Source of the DNA: an uncultured Polaribacter sp.
Lineage (GTDB): Bacteria > Bacteroidota > Bacteroidia > Flavobacteriales > Flavobacteriaceae
DNA: 64,000 nucleotides
Direction: 5' to 3'
Assembly (NCBI RefSeq): GCF_947495205.1
Contig: NZ_CANLXV010000013.1
Coordinates: 1-64,000 of the forward strand
In this document: positions 18,789-27,085 of the stretch, piece after piece
Layout of the letters: every line of letters starts with the position of its first letter
How positions within the stretch are numbered: position 1 is the first letter of the stretch
Notes under the pieces: generated by a model
What the model saw: only the letters and a program-made list of their open reading frames with translations
Told to the model about the DNA's origin: nothing
The model's database searches: none
Program-made: the position numbers and the translations under genes

Positions 18789-20369
18789 ATGAAATTTAAA
18801 AAAAACATATTCACGATATTCCTATTTTTATGCTCAATTGTTTTTGTTGCACAAGAAAGTCCTTTAAAAGTTTTGGCTTTTACTAAAACAGGAGCTTTTA
18901 GGCATAAATCTATCCCAAAAGGAAAAGACTTTTTAGCTAAAATGGCTTTAACCAATAACTGGAAATTAGATTTTTCTGAAGATGCCGAAGATTTTACCAT
19001 CAAAAATCTTGCTAATTATGATGTACTAGTATTTTTAAATACTACAGGAGATTTATTTTCTGATGCTCAAAAAAATGCTTTAAAAAACTATTTTGCTAAA
19101 GGAAAAGGTTTTGTAGGCATTCATGCAGCTTCTGATACAGAAAAAAAATGGGATTGGTTTACAGAGATGATTGGCGCTACCTTTAAAAATCACCCAAAAG
19201 TACAATCTGCAACAGTACATGTTAATAAAGAAACCAATCATCCAGCTGTGGCAGGTTTTAAAGAAACAGAAATCTTTAAAGATGAATGGTATAATTTTAA
19301 AAAACCAGTTGGAAAACATGTATCTGTTTTAGCTACTGTTGATGAAAAATCGTACAAAGGAAAACAAATGAATACCGATAATCATCCTATAAGTTGGAGT
19401 CATATTTATGATGGTGGACGCGTTTTTTATACTGTTTTAGGACACACTATTGCCATTTATGATGATGCTCGTTTTTACAAACATATTGAAGGTGGAATTC
19501 TTTGGGCAGCTCAACTAAAAAAGGAAAAAGTTGTTTCAAAAAAATGGACAAACCTATTTTCTAATGATCCATCTAAATATTGGGATACATTTATTGGTGC
19601 TCCTCACAAAACTGTAAAAGGATTAGAAAATGTTGATCCAAAAAGCAATGGAAAAAATTCAAAACCACTAGGTTTAAACAACGATCCTAAAAAAGTATTT
19701 GCTTTTAAAACTATAGGTGATGAAACTGTATTGCACATTTCTGGAGAAATTTATGGTGCTTTAACCACTAAGAAAGAATACGCAAATTACCATTTGAAAC
19801 TTCAATTTAAATGGGGAGAACAAGTTTGGGAACCAAGATTAGACAGAAAACGTGATAACGGAATTTTATACCATTGTATTGGGCCTTACACCAAGTTTTG
19901 GAATGTTTGGATGCAGTCTCAAGAATTTCAAGTTCAAGAAACTGATATGGGCGATTATTACAGTTTAGCTGGAACTCAAATTGAGATTCCGTCTGTGAAA
20001 AAAAAGGGTGAAAAAGAGTTTGACTACGCTAAAAAAGCTGAATTGAATACATTTTCTAGTATTGATCGAAAAATTGCTTCGCATGCTAACAAAGGTTTTG
20101 ATAATGAAAAACCACATGGAGAATGGAACACTTTAGAATTAATTTCTTTTGAAGGTACTAGTTTGCACATTGTTAATGGTAAAGTTGTTATGGCTTTATT
20201 CAACTCTAAATACAAAAATTTAGAGGGTAAAATTCTTCCACTTACAAAAGGTAGAATACAACTACAATCTGAGGCTGCAGAAGCTTTTTATAAAGATGTT
20301 AAAATAAAATCGATTCATAAAATCCCTAGAAAATATAAAAAACATATTTCTAAGTATTTAAAAAAATAA
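18789..20369 (+). CDS. Secreted ThuA-DUF1080 (3-keto-disaccharide hydrolase-like) fusion protein
   Basis: A signal peptide (MKFKKNIFTIFLFLCSIVFVAQ) precedes two domains. Residues about 25-245 are a ThuA/trehalose-utilization-type, glutamine-amidotransferase-like fold (LKVLAFTKTGAFRHKSIPKG, FVGIHAASDTEKKWDWF, GGRVFYTVLGH). Residues about 255-515 are a DUF1080 jelly-roll (KWTNLFSNDPSKYWDTFIGAP, RDNGILYHCIGPYTKFWNVWMQSQEFQVQETDMGDYYSL, GEWNTLELI). DUF1080 proteins are now linked to cleavage of 3-keto sugars and are often paired with ThuA partners; the fusion suggests one oxidized-sugar pathway. No oxidoreductase for making a 3-keto sugar is seen in this locus. It ends at a bidirectional terminator shared with the GH105 operon. 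Its nearest locus promoter is at 18149-18193, with the decayed gene in between. Confidence 0.85.
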   Translation: MKFKKNIFTIFLFLCSIVFVAQESPLKVLAFTKTGAFRHKSIPKGKDFLAKMALTNNWKLDFSEDAEDFTIKNLANYDVLVFLNTTGDLFSDAQKNALKNYFAKGKGFVGIHAASDTEKKWDWFTEMIGATFKNHPKVQSATVHVNKETNHPAVAGFKETEIFKDEWYNFKKPVGKHVSVLATVDEKSYKGKQMNTDNHPISWSHIYDGGRVFYTVLGHTIAIYDDARFYKHIEGGILWAAQLKKEKVVSKKWTNLFSNDPSKYWDTFIGAPHKTVKGLENVDPKSNGKNSKPLGLNNDPKKVFAFKTIGDETVLHISGEIYGALTTKKEYANYHLKLQFKWGEQVWEPRLDRKRDNGILYHCIGPYTKFWNVWMQSQEFQVQETDMGDYYSLAGTQIEIPSVKKKGEKEFDYAKKAELNTFSSIDRKIASHANKGFDNEKPHGEWNTLELISFEGTSLHIVNGKVVMALFNSKYKNLEGKILPLTKGRIQLQSEAAEAFYKDVKIKSIHKIPRKYKKHISKYLKK

Positions 20370-20404
20370 GGTTTTATCAATCAAAAAAAAACACCGTTTT
20401 AAAC

Positions 20405-20438
20405 AAAAAAAATCGAGAACTTAGTTCTCGATTTTTTT
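20405..20438. terminator. Bidirectional terminator between convergent ThuA-DUF1080 and GH105 genes
   Basis: AATCGAGAAC pairs with GTTCTCGATT around TTA, with an A run before and a T run after, so it can end transcription from both sides. The stops lie at 20369 (plus) and 20461 (minus). Confidence 0.88.
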
Positions 20439-20460
20439 GTTTTTCATTGTAATGAAAATA

Positions 20461-21597
20461 TTATTTTAATTTTAACACCTCACTACCTGCTAGCAAAAAT
20501 GCACCTGTTCCAAAATTTTGATAACTATCTTTAGAAGCTGGTTCTGGAAAAGCACCAATATTTTGTACCCATCCTACTCTACCATCTTCATGCTGGCAAG
20601 CGGCTAAGCCTTTCCAAGCTTTTTTTACTGCTGATGTATATTTTTTATCTAACAACCCGTTGTTAATACCCCATGCTAATGCAAATGTATGAAAACCACT
20701 ACCACTTACCTCTCCATGATCATAAGATTCTGGGCTTAATAAACTGGTTCTCCACAAACCATCTTCAGATTGAATTGCTAATAATTTTGCAGCCATTTCT
20801 TTGTATAAATTTACATAGAAATTTCTGTGCTTGTAATCTTTTGGCATGTCATCTAACAATAAAGCTAAACCACCAATCACCCAGCCATTTCCTCTAGACC
20901 AAAAAATCTTTTTACCATTTGGTTCTTTATTATCTTTATCTGTTCCTTGCCAAACATAACGCATATCTCTAGCAAATAAATTTTCTTCTTTGTCATATAA
21001 TCTATTATACGTTTGCGTATAAAATTTATGCATTGTGTCTAAATATTTAGACTGTTTTGTTTTTTTAGCATACAAATTAACTACAGGAGGCGCCATAAAC
21101 AAAGCATCACACCACCACCATAAAATAGTTTCTCCTTTTATGTCTTTAGATTTTCCACTTGTCCATTTATTTGGTTCATATAAATGTGCATCTATAAACT
21201 TTTTTGTTGGTTCTAAATCTACAAAGTTTCTTCTTTTATCTGTTAATGCAATATATAAGTAACTGTAAGAAATTGCAACATCATCTGCATGATATAAACG
21301 CTTATAAGTCTGCCAATTATTCCTAACCGCTTGGTTTTTTAAAGCAGCCATATACATCATGTCTTTTGTTGTTTTATGCGCTCTGGCAACACCTGTGTAA
21401 TATGCACCATTTGTCCAATCTGTTGGATGAATTGCAAAAATAGGATGTGTTTCTTGCCACTCTAAAGCTTTAATCATTGATTTTTGAATTGCTTCTTTAT
21501 CTAAATCAATTGATTTTTGAGCAACTGTATTTTGTGATACTGAACAACTAAAAAGTGTTAGTACAACAGCTAATAATGTTAAGATTGATTTGTTCAT
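20461..21597 (-). CDS. GH105 unsaturated rhamnoglucuronyl hydrolase, lipoprotein
   Basis: This enzyme is expected to remove the 4,5-unsaturated uronate that ulvan lyases leave at the non-reducing end, supplying substrate for KduI/KduD. The signal [18 protein letters not shown] marks a lipoprotein. The rest is an (alpha/alpha)6 barrel with family features [65 protein letters not shown] and [23 protein letters not shown]. The aspartates in HADD and WCDALF are candidates for the catalytic hydration. At 378 residues it is full length. It is the last gene of a GH43-GH3-GH105 operon, seven bases after the GH3 stop. Flavobacterial ulvan loci carry such GH105 enzymes. Confidence 0.92.
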   Translation of the reverse strand: MNKSILTLLAVVLTLFSCSVSQNTVAQKSIDLDKEAIQKSMIKALEWQETHPIFAIHPTDWTNGAYYTGVARAHKTTKDMMYMAALKNQAVRNNWQTYKRLYHADDVAISYSYLYIALTDKRRNFVDLEPTKKFIDAHLYEPNKWTSGKSKDIKGETILWWWCDALFMAPPVVNLYAKKTKQSKYLDTMHKFYTQTYNRLYDKEENLFARDMRYVWQGTDKDNKEPNGKKIFWSRGNGWVIGGLALLLDDMPKDYKHRNFYVNLYKEMAAKLLAIQSEDGLWRTSLLSPESYDHGEVSGSGFHTFALAWGINNGLLDKKYTSAVKKAWKGLAACQHEDGRVGWVQNIGAFPEPASKDSYQNFGTGAFLLAGSEVLKLK

Positions 21598-21604
21598 TTT
21601 AAAT

Positions 21605-23875
21605 CTATTTTTTTAATTTAAATTTTGCTTCTACGTATTCTTTAGATGATGTTCCAATTTTTACGGTATAATCACCAGCTTCTAATACTTTTTTCATTGA
21701 AATACCTGTAAACTCTAACATTTTAGGCGTAATTGTAAAAGAAATTGTTTTGCTTTCTCCGGCAGCAAACTCAATTTTTTGGAAACCTTTTAACTCTTTA
21801 TCTGGTCTTGTTACAGAACCAATTTCATCTTTAAGATACATTTGTATTACTTCCTTTGCTTTAACTTTACCTTTATTAGTAACGGTTACACTCGCTGTAA
21901 TTTCTGAATTTGGTGTAATTTCTGCACTTGATAATGTAATGTCTGAATATTCAAAATCACCATAACTTAATCCATGTCCAAAAGGATAAATTGGGCCTTT
22001 TTCTAAGAACAAGTATTCTTTTTTATAGTTGATTTCTTTCATACTATAATGATAAGGTAATTGCCCAATTGATCTTGGAATAGTAACAGGAGATTTTCCT
22101 GAAGGTGAAACATCGCCAAAAATAATTTTTGCTGTAGAATGATCTCCAAACTCACTTAAATCCCAAGTATCTAAAACAGCATCGGCATGTTTTGCTATTG
22201 CATTAATAGATAATGTTCTTCTGTGTTTTAAAACCACAATTACCTTTTTACCTAAAGCTGTAATTTTTTCTACCAACTCATCTTGAGGTCCAACAGGATC
22301 TATTGTAGCTCTATCTCCTAAAGTACTGTTACTAAAATAGGCTTCTTTAGCGGTAAATTTATCACCACCTAAAAACAATACTACCACATCTGCTTTTTTT
22401 GCAGTATTTACCAATTTTGCTATTGCTTTAGGATCTCTGTCTAATAATTCTGGTGCTCCACCTCTTTCGTTTGTTAAATTAAAACCTTTTTCAGCAATAA
22501 ATTTAATACTACTATTTCCTAGTGCAGACTCAAACATAGCTTGAGTATTTTCTTTTAGTAAAGGACCTAACAAAGCCACTTTTGTAGCTTTATTTTTGTT
22601 TAAAGGCAATGCATTTTCTTTATTTTTTAATAAAATAATAGACTCTAAGTCTGATTCTTTAGCTAATTCTAAAGAGCTTGCTGCCCGAACACCTTTTTTA
22701 GTTTCTTCTAAATCTATATAAGGATTATCGAACAAACCTAAAATAAATTTTGTTCTTAACACACGTCTCACAGACCTGTCTATTAGTTTTTCTAATTCAG
22801 GATTTTTTTCTACCATTTTCGGCAAGTAAGAATACGAATCTTCTGCATATAAATCGATATCTATACCAGCCTCTAAGCCCATTTGAGCTGCCGCTTCTGG
22901 CGTTTCTGCAACACCCATAAAGTAATATAAACGGGCAATATCATTAGAATCTGAAACCACATAACCTTCAAAACCCCAATCGTCTCTTAAAACTCCTGTT
23001 AACAATTCTGGGTTTCCATGACTTGCAACTCCGTTTAAATCTCCATGAGAAGCCATAATTCCTAATGTTTTTGCTTCTTTTACAGCTGCTTCAAAAGGCG
23101 GATAAATTTCATCTATTAAAGTTCTTTCAGAAATTTCTATCGCAGCAAAATTAGAACCTCCTAAAACTTGGCCATAACCTGCAAAATGTTTGGCAACAGC
23201 ACCAATATGTGTTCCTGCGCCTAAACCTTCGTAATTTCCTTGTACACCAATAATGGCATTTTTAACCATTTGAGTTGTTAAATAAGTATCTTCTCCAAAG
23301 GCTTCACTCATTCTACCAAAACGTGGATCTCTAACAATATCTGCTTCTGGTGAATGGCACATGTGCATACCTCTTAAACGTGCTTCTCTACCTACAATAT
23401 CCCATTGTCTTTGTACTAATTCAGGATTAAATGATGCTGCAGATGTCATTGGACGTCCAAATAATGTACAACCTTCTGCATCTACTCCATTGTAAGATTC
23501 TGTAACAAAAAGTGCAGGAATGCCCCATCTGTTATTTTCTATGATGTATTTCTGCAATTCATTATTCATTTTTGCAGCAGCAACAGGATCTATGTGTTCT
23601 CCAGGATTTTTAATTCCTGCAATACCTAATTTTAATTTTTTAATTACTCTTTTTGATAATTTTAAATTTCCATTTTCATCTGGTTTTGTACCAATATTTG
23701 CATGAAAAATTCGCATTTGTGCAACTTTTTCTTCTAAAGACATTTTTGGTAAAAGCGCTTCTACTCTTTCATCTATAGACAAAGATGCATCTTTGTAATC
23801 TTTTTCTGTTGATGATGATTCGCCACAAGCTTGCAAAAGAGTTGCGCCTAAAAATAAGACTAGTAATTTTTTCAT
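21605..23875 (-). CDS. GH3 glycoside hydrolase, lipoprotein (second copy)
   Basis: A lipoprotein signal ([17 protein letters not shown]) is followed by the three usual GH3 parts: TIM barrel (about 30-390, with [60 protein letters not shown]), alpha/beta sandwich (about 410-630) and fibronectin III-like end ([15 protein letters not shown]...EVIQMYLKD). The likely nucleophile is the aspartate in GYVVSDSND, the same SDxND variant seen in the other GH3 at 15882-18050. The two proteins are nonetheless well diverged, so they may cut different linkages. It lies between GH43 and GH105 with gaps of 10 and 7 bases, which ties it to the release of monosaccharides such as xylose. Confidence 0.9.
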   Translation of the reverse strand: MKKLLVLFLGATLLQACGESSSTEKDYKDASLSIDERVEALLPKMSLEEKVAQMRIFHANIGTKPDENGNLKLSKRVIKKLKLGIAGIKNPGEHIDPVAAAKMNNELQKYIIENNRWGIPALFVTESYNGVDAEGCTLFGRPMTSAASFNPELVQRQWDIVGREARLRGMHMCHSPEADIVRDPRFGRMSEAFGEDTYLTTQMVKNAIIGVQGNYEGLGAGTHIGAVAKHFAGYGQVLGGSNFAAIEISERTLIDEIYPPFEAAVKEAKTLGIMASHGDLNGVASHGNPELLTGVLRDDWGFEGYVVSDSNDIARLYYFMGVAETPEAAAQMGLEAGIDIDLYAEDSYSYLPKMVEKNPELEKLIDRSVRRVLRTKFILGLFDNPYIDLEETKKGVRAASSLELAKESDLESIILLKNKENALPLNKNKATKVALLGPLLKENTQAMFESALGNSSIKFIAEKGFNLTNERGGAPELLDRDPKAIAKLVNTAKKADVVVLFLGGDKFTAKEAYFSNSTLGDRATIDPVGPQDELVEKITALGKKVIVVLKHRRTLSINAIAKHADAVLDTWDLSEFGDHSTAKIIFGDVSPSGKSPVTIPRSIGQLPYHYSMKEINYKKEYLFLEKGPIYPFGHGLSYGDFEYSDITLSSAEITPNSEITASVTVTNKGKVKAKEVIQMYLKDEIGSVTRPDKELKGFQKIEFAAGESKTISFTITPKMLEFTGISMKKVLEAGDYTVKIGTSSKEYVEAKFKLKK

Positions 23876-23885
23876 TGGTTTTTTA

Positions 23886-25247
23886 TTATTTTGAAAATGA
23901 AAATGAATGGATTTTTAATTGATTGTTGTTTAGTTGTTCTATCAAAAAATAAAGGTTTTCTTTACCTTTTAACGGTTTCAAATTTATGTTAATTTCTTCC
24001 TTTCTTTCTGAATTTCTTGTTAATTCAAACGTTTTTTTGCCTAATACTTTTCCCTTTAAACTATCTCTAACTACTTTAAAAGAAAATTTTCCAGAATTTT
24101 TACCCGTCACATTAAGTGTAAGCCTAGATTTATTTGCTAAATTTTTGACATTGGTATAAACAGCATAACTTTTGTTGGCTTTAGTTTGAATACCAAAACC
24201 ATTTTCAGTTTCAATTTTAGAAATTCCTTCTACTTTAAAATAATCTTCAGCTTCTATTTTTTTGTTTCCATTATAATTCGCAACACCTACACCATCTACT
24301 CTTATAGTAGCCATTTCTCCATTTTCTTTATAATGTACGTAACTTATAAAAGTATCTCTAAAGTATCTATTTCCTGTTTGACTAATATCACAATAGGTAT
24401 AGTACCATTGGTTATTCCATTCAAAAAAAGAACCATGCCTGCCTTGTAAAAAACCATTTGGCCATGTAGGTGCATCGTAACCTTTAGCAAAACTTTCTTG
24501 TTTTATTACAGAATCTTTATAATCATAAGGTCCATACAAATTGTCTGCCATGGCATAAAAACAGCCCCAAGACAAATAATATTTATCTTTGTATTTATGA
24601 ACAAAAGGTTTATCGTCTGTAGGTTTTTCTAAATTTTTTCCATCTTGATTATAAGGCCCTCTAGGATTATTTATGTTGATTTTTCTTGGCTTTTCTGCCA
24701 AACTAATCATGTCATAATTTAATTTTGCTATATAATAATCCCAAACACCAAAGATGATGTAATGCTCGCCATCTTCTTCAAAAATAGCCATATCATATTC
24801 ATCTGTTGGTGTTAATTCTGAAGTTAACAGTGGTTTTCCTAAAGGATCTTTCCAAGGACCAACAGGAGTATTTCCAACAACTACGCCAGTTTGCTGATTT
24901 CCTTCAGAGAAATACCAATAATATTTGCCGTTTCTAAAAGCTACATCAGTTGCCCAACTTCTAGTAAAGTTTTTATCACCTATATAAGTGTCTTCTGGTT
25001 TTAGAACGCTTCTTTTTGTCCAATTGATTAGATCTGGAGAAGACCAAACCCACCAATCTTCCATAATAAATTTTTTATTATTTGCAGATTTATCATGCGA
25101 AGCGTAAACGTAAGCAGTATCTTTAAAAATATGAATATGAGGATCGTTTAAACCTTTATTAGGTACAATAGGATTTTGCGCTTTAACGGTTGCTGAAAGA
25201 AATAAAAATATGACTATCAATACTTTACAAACGTTAAATCCTTTCAT
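23886..25247 (-). CDS. GH43-like secreted glycosidase with C-terminal beta-sandwich
   Basis: A signal peptide (to about residue 23, TVKAQ) precedes a five-bladed propeller of the GH43 type (about 25-315). Candidate catalytic acids are the aspartate in LNDPHIHIF, the aspartate in TDEYDMAIFEEDG and the glutamate in GRHGSFFEWNNQWYYTYC. Residues about 325-453 (IEAEDYFKVEGISKIET...NLYFLIEQLNNNQLKIHSFSFSK) look like a carbohydrate-binding module of the CBM6 kind. The gene opens an operon GH43-GH3-GH105 behind the promoter box at 25282-25326. GH43 enzymes act on beta-xylosides or alpha-arabinosides; in ulvan xylose is the plausible target, but that is inference. Confidence 0.87.
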   Translation of the reverse strand: MKGFNVCKVLIVIFLFLSATVKAQNPIVPNKGLNDPHIHIFKDTAYVYASHDKSANNKKFIMEDWWVWSSPDLINWTKRSVLKPEDTYIGDKNFTRSWATDVAFRNGKYYWYFSEGNQQTGVVVGNTPVGPWKDPLGKPLLTSELTPTDEYDMAIFEEDGEHYIIFGVWDYYIAKLNYDMISLAEKPRKININNPRGPYNQDGKNLEKPTDDKPFVHKYKDKYYLSWGCFYAMADNLYGPYDYKDSVIKQESFAKGYDAPTWPNGFLQGRHGSFFEWNNQWYYTYCDISQTGNRYFRDTFISYVHYKENGEMATIRVDGVGVANYNGNKKIEAEDYFKVEGISKIETENGFGIQTKANKSYAVYTNVKNLANKSRLTLNVTGKNSGKFSFKVVRDSLKGKVLGKKTFELTRNSERKEEININLKPLKGKENLYFLIEQLNNNQLKIHSFSFSK

Positions 25248-25281
25248 ATTTATAAAATTCTTTTTTTACTAATTTAATGAA

Positions 25282-25326
25282 TAAAAATAGAGGCTAAGAA
25301 TAGAAAAAGTATCCTGTACTATAATG
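25282..25326 (-). promoter_or_regulatory. Locus promoter box upstream of GH43-GH3-GH105 operon
   Basis: On the minus strand CATTAT (plus 25321-25326) and CAGGAT (25311-25316) are 10 bases apart, then two bases, 19 bases and TATTTTTA (25282-25289). The start codon at 25247 gives a leader of about 28 bases. Confidence 0.82.
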
Positions 25327-25459
25327 GTTTAAAATAGATGGTTTATTTTTTAATAAGACAATAATTAACCTTGGTATTATGTTAGGTTTGTTCCATTTAA
25401 AATTTTAGAAATACTTTTTTGACGAAAAGATAAATTGAAACAAAAATATTTTGCGCTAT

Positions 25460-26959
25460 TTATTTTTTATTAACGCTAAAAAATTCTTTTGCATCTCTTA
25501 AACTTAGTTTATCTGAGTTATAAAAAACCAAATAATCTACACTAAAATATTTTGATTTTCCTACTAAAGAAAGTGTATAAGTTTCTCCTTTTTTAAATTG
25601 GTAAATTAAATTGTAAGAAATATTTTTTCCTTTTCTAGCACTTTGTACCCAATACCATCTTCTTTCTGATGTTTTTTCACTAATTTCTAAAGAAAATTTT
25701 ATGTAATTTTCCAAATCGTTTTTAGAAAGATTTGTTGCCGAATTAAAATTACCCGCCATTTTAACATAAGCATCATTGCAACAATCTGCGCTATCTTCTT
25801 CCAAAGGTTTGTTGCTCATCAATAACAATCTAAAGTTTCCTTCTTTTGGCGCTGTAAACGTATATTCTAAAGGCGAATTTGGTTTGCCTGAATCAATTTG
25901 ATTTCCATTAAATTCTAAGTAAGAAAAACCAGAAGCTTTTGCTACATAATTGGAATCTCCATATTTAATTAAATTCCAATCTTGTAACTTAGAATGGGTA
26001 TTTTCTGCTTCAATAAATATATAATCATTGGCAGTTAGTTTAATTTCTGGAGTTGGATTATTGTCTTCTATTGGTTGGTTTGTAAAAAGTGCTTTTACTT
26101 CTTTCCAACCTGCTTTGTCGTTACCTCCATTTGGTCCTCCTGTAATTAACCAAAACGTCATGCCTGCATCAGAAATATCAAAATGTTTTTCTGTGTTAGA
26201 TTTCCAACGTTCTAGTTTATCAACTTGATACGTATCATCTATATTGTATAACCATTGCCAATTTGGGTTTTTACTTTCTTTAAGCCATTGCCAATTTTTT
26301 ATATGCGATTGAAAATCATCTTCTCCATTGGATTTATTTTGATCTATAATATCATGATAAACCACCGTTGGAAAGTCTTTTTTCATAGCAGCCCAAGTCA
26401 TTTTTGTTGCTCCATGACTGTGTTCTTCATTCCATTTGCTATGAGAAATGGCATGTATATATTTTCTTTTTTCTTTTGGGGTTGCTTTTATTAAATTGTA
26501 AGCTGTGTGCATTGGTCCTGCACAAATAAACCAAAGCGGATTCTTTTTACTACTTTTTTTAGCTTCTTTTACAAAATTTAAAATCGCAGCTTTTTGCGCT
26601 GTTTGATTGTTAAAAACTTTGGTAACATCTAACCCAAAACGTTTGGCGCCACCTTTTGCAGCATCGTCCATTATTTTCTCCCAACTTGCTCTAGATTTTC
26701 CTATGTGATTGTTATAATCATAATGCACAAAGCGTTTTTCTAAGCCTGCATAATGAATAAATGCTAGTGAGAAAGCCGTTGCTCCCCAATCATCAGAATC
26801 ATGCAAATTACCATCAGAAGTAAAAGCAATGCGCCCTTTTGGCATTCTTATTTTAACAGTATTTTGAGCAAAGTATTCAGAAGAAAACAGCAACAATAAT
26901 AAAAATAGCAACATTTTAGACATTTTATTATCAGCTATATTTTTAGTGGTGGAATACAT
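25460..26959 (-). CDS. Secreted nucleoside-hydrolase-like protein with C-terminal carbohydrate-binding-like domain, function unknown
   Basis: This 499-residue exported protein has no certain family. A start at 26923 (MSKMLLFLLLLLFSSEYFAQ) would give a cleaner signal peptide than the one at 26959. Residues about 40-300 begin with RIAFTSDGNLHDSDDWGAT, an aspartate cluster like the metal site of inosine-uridine nucleoside hydrolases, and continue with LWFICAGPMHTAYNLI, HAISHSKWNEEHSHG and GMTFWLITGGPNGGND. Residues about 310-490 (YIFIEAENTHSKLQDW...YTLSLVGKSKYFSVDYLVFYN) look like a CBM6/35-type beta-sandwich. Proteins of this kind occur in flavobacterial ulvan loci without an assigned activity. 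It sits as a single gene with its own box between the GH43 operon and GH2. Enzyme activity on a sugar is inferred only from company. Confidence 0.6.
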   Translation of the reverse strand: MYSTTKNIADNKMSKMLLFLLLLLFSSEYFAQNTVKIRMPKGRIAFTSDGNLHDSDDWGATAFSLAFIHYAGLEKRFVHYDYNNHIGKSRASWEKIMDDAAKGGAKRFGLDVTKVFNNQTAQKAAILNFVKEAKKSSKKNPLWFICAGPMHTAYNLIKATPKEKRKYIHAISHSKWNEEHSHGATKMTWAAMKKDFPTVVYHDIIDQNKSNGEDDFQSHIKNWQWLKESKNPNWQWLYNIDDTYQVDKLERWKSNTEKHFDISDAGMTFWLITGGPNGGNDKAGWKEVKALFTNQPIEDNNPTPEIKLTANDYIFIEAENTHSKLQDWNLIKYGDSNYVAKASGFSYLEFNGNQIDSGKPNSPLEYTFTAPKEGNFRLLLMSNKPLEEDSADCCNDAYVKMAGNFNSATNLSKNDLENYIKFSLEISEKTSERRWYWVQSARKGKNISYNLIYQFKKGETYTLSLVGKSKYFSVDYLVFYNSDKLSLRDAKEFFSVNKK

Positions 26960-26981
26960 TTTAAATTCTTAAGTTTAATTA

Positions 26982-27043
26982 CTAAACTAACTTTTACAGT
27001 AAAAAAAAGCATCCTGTACTATAATGTTAATATAATACAGGAT
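26982..27043 (-). promoter_or_regulatory. Locus promoter box with extra inverted half-site upstream of the nucleoside-hydrolase-like gene
   Basis: CATTAT (plus 27021-27026) and CAGGAT (27011-27016) form the repeat on the minus strand, followed by two bases, 19 bases and TAGTTTAG (26982-26989). An opposite-facing TACAGGAT at 27036-27043 makes an 8-base perfect inverted repeat with ATCCTGTA at 27011-27018. Confidence 0.8.
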
Positions 27044-27085
27044 ACCTTTATTTTTGTACTTCAAAAAAAGTAAAAAAAATATACT

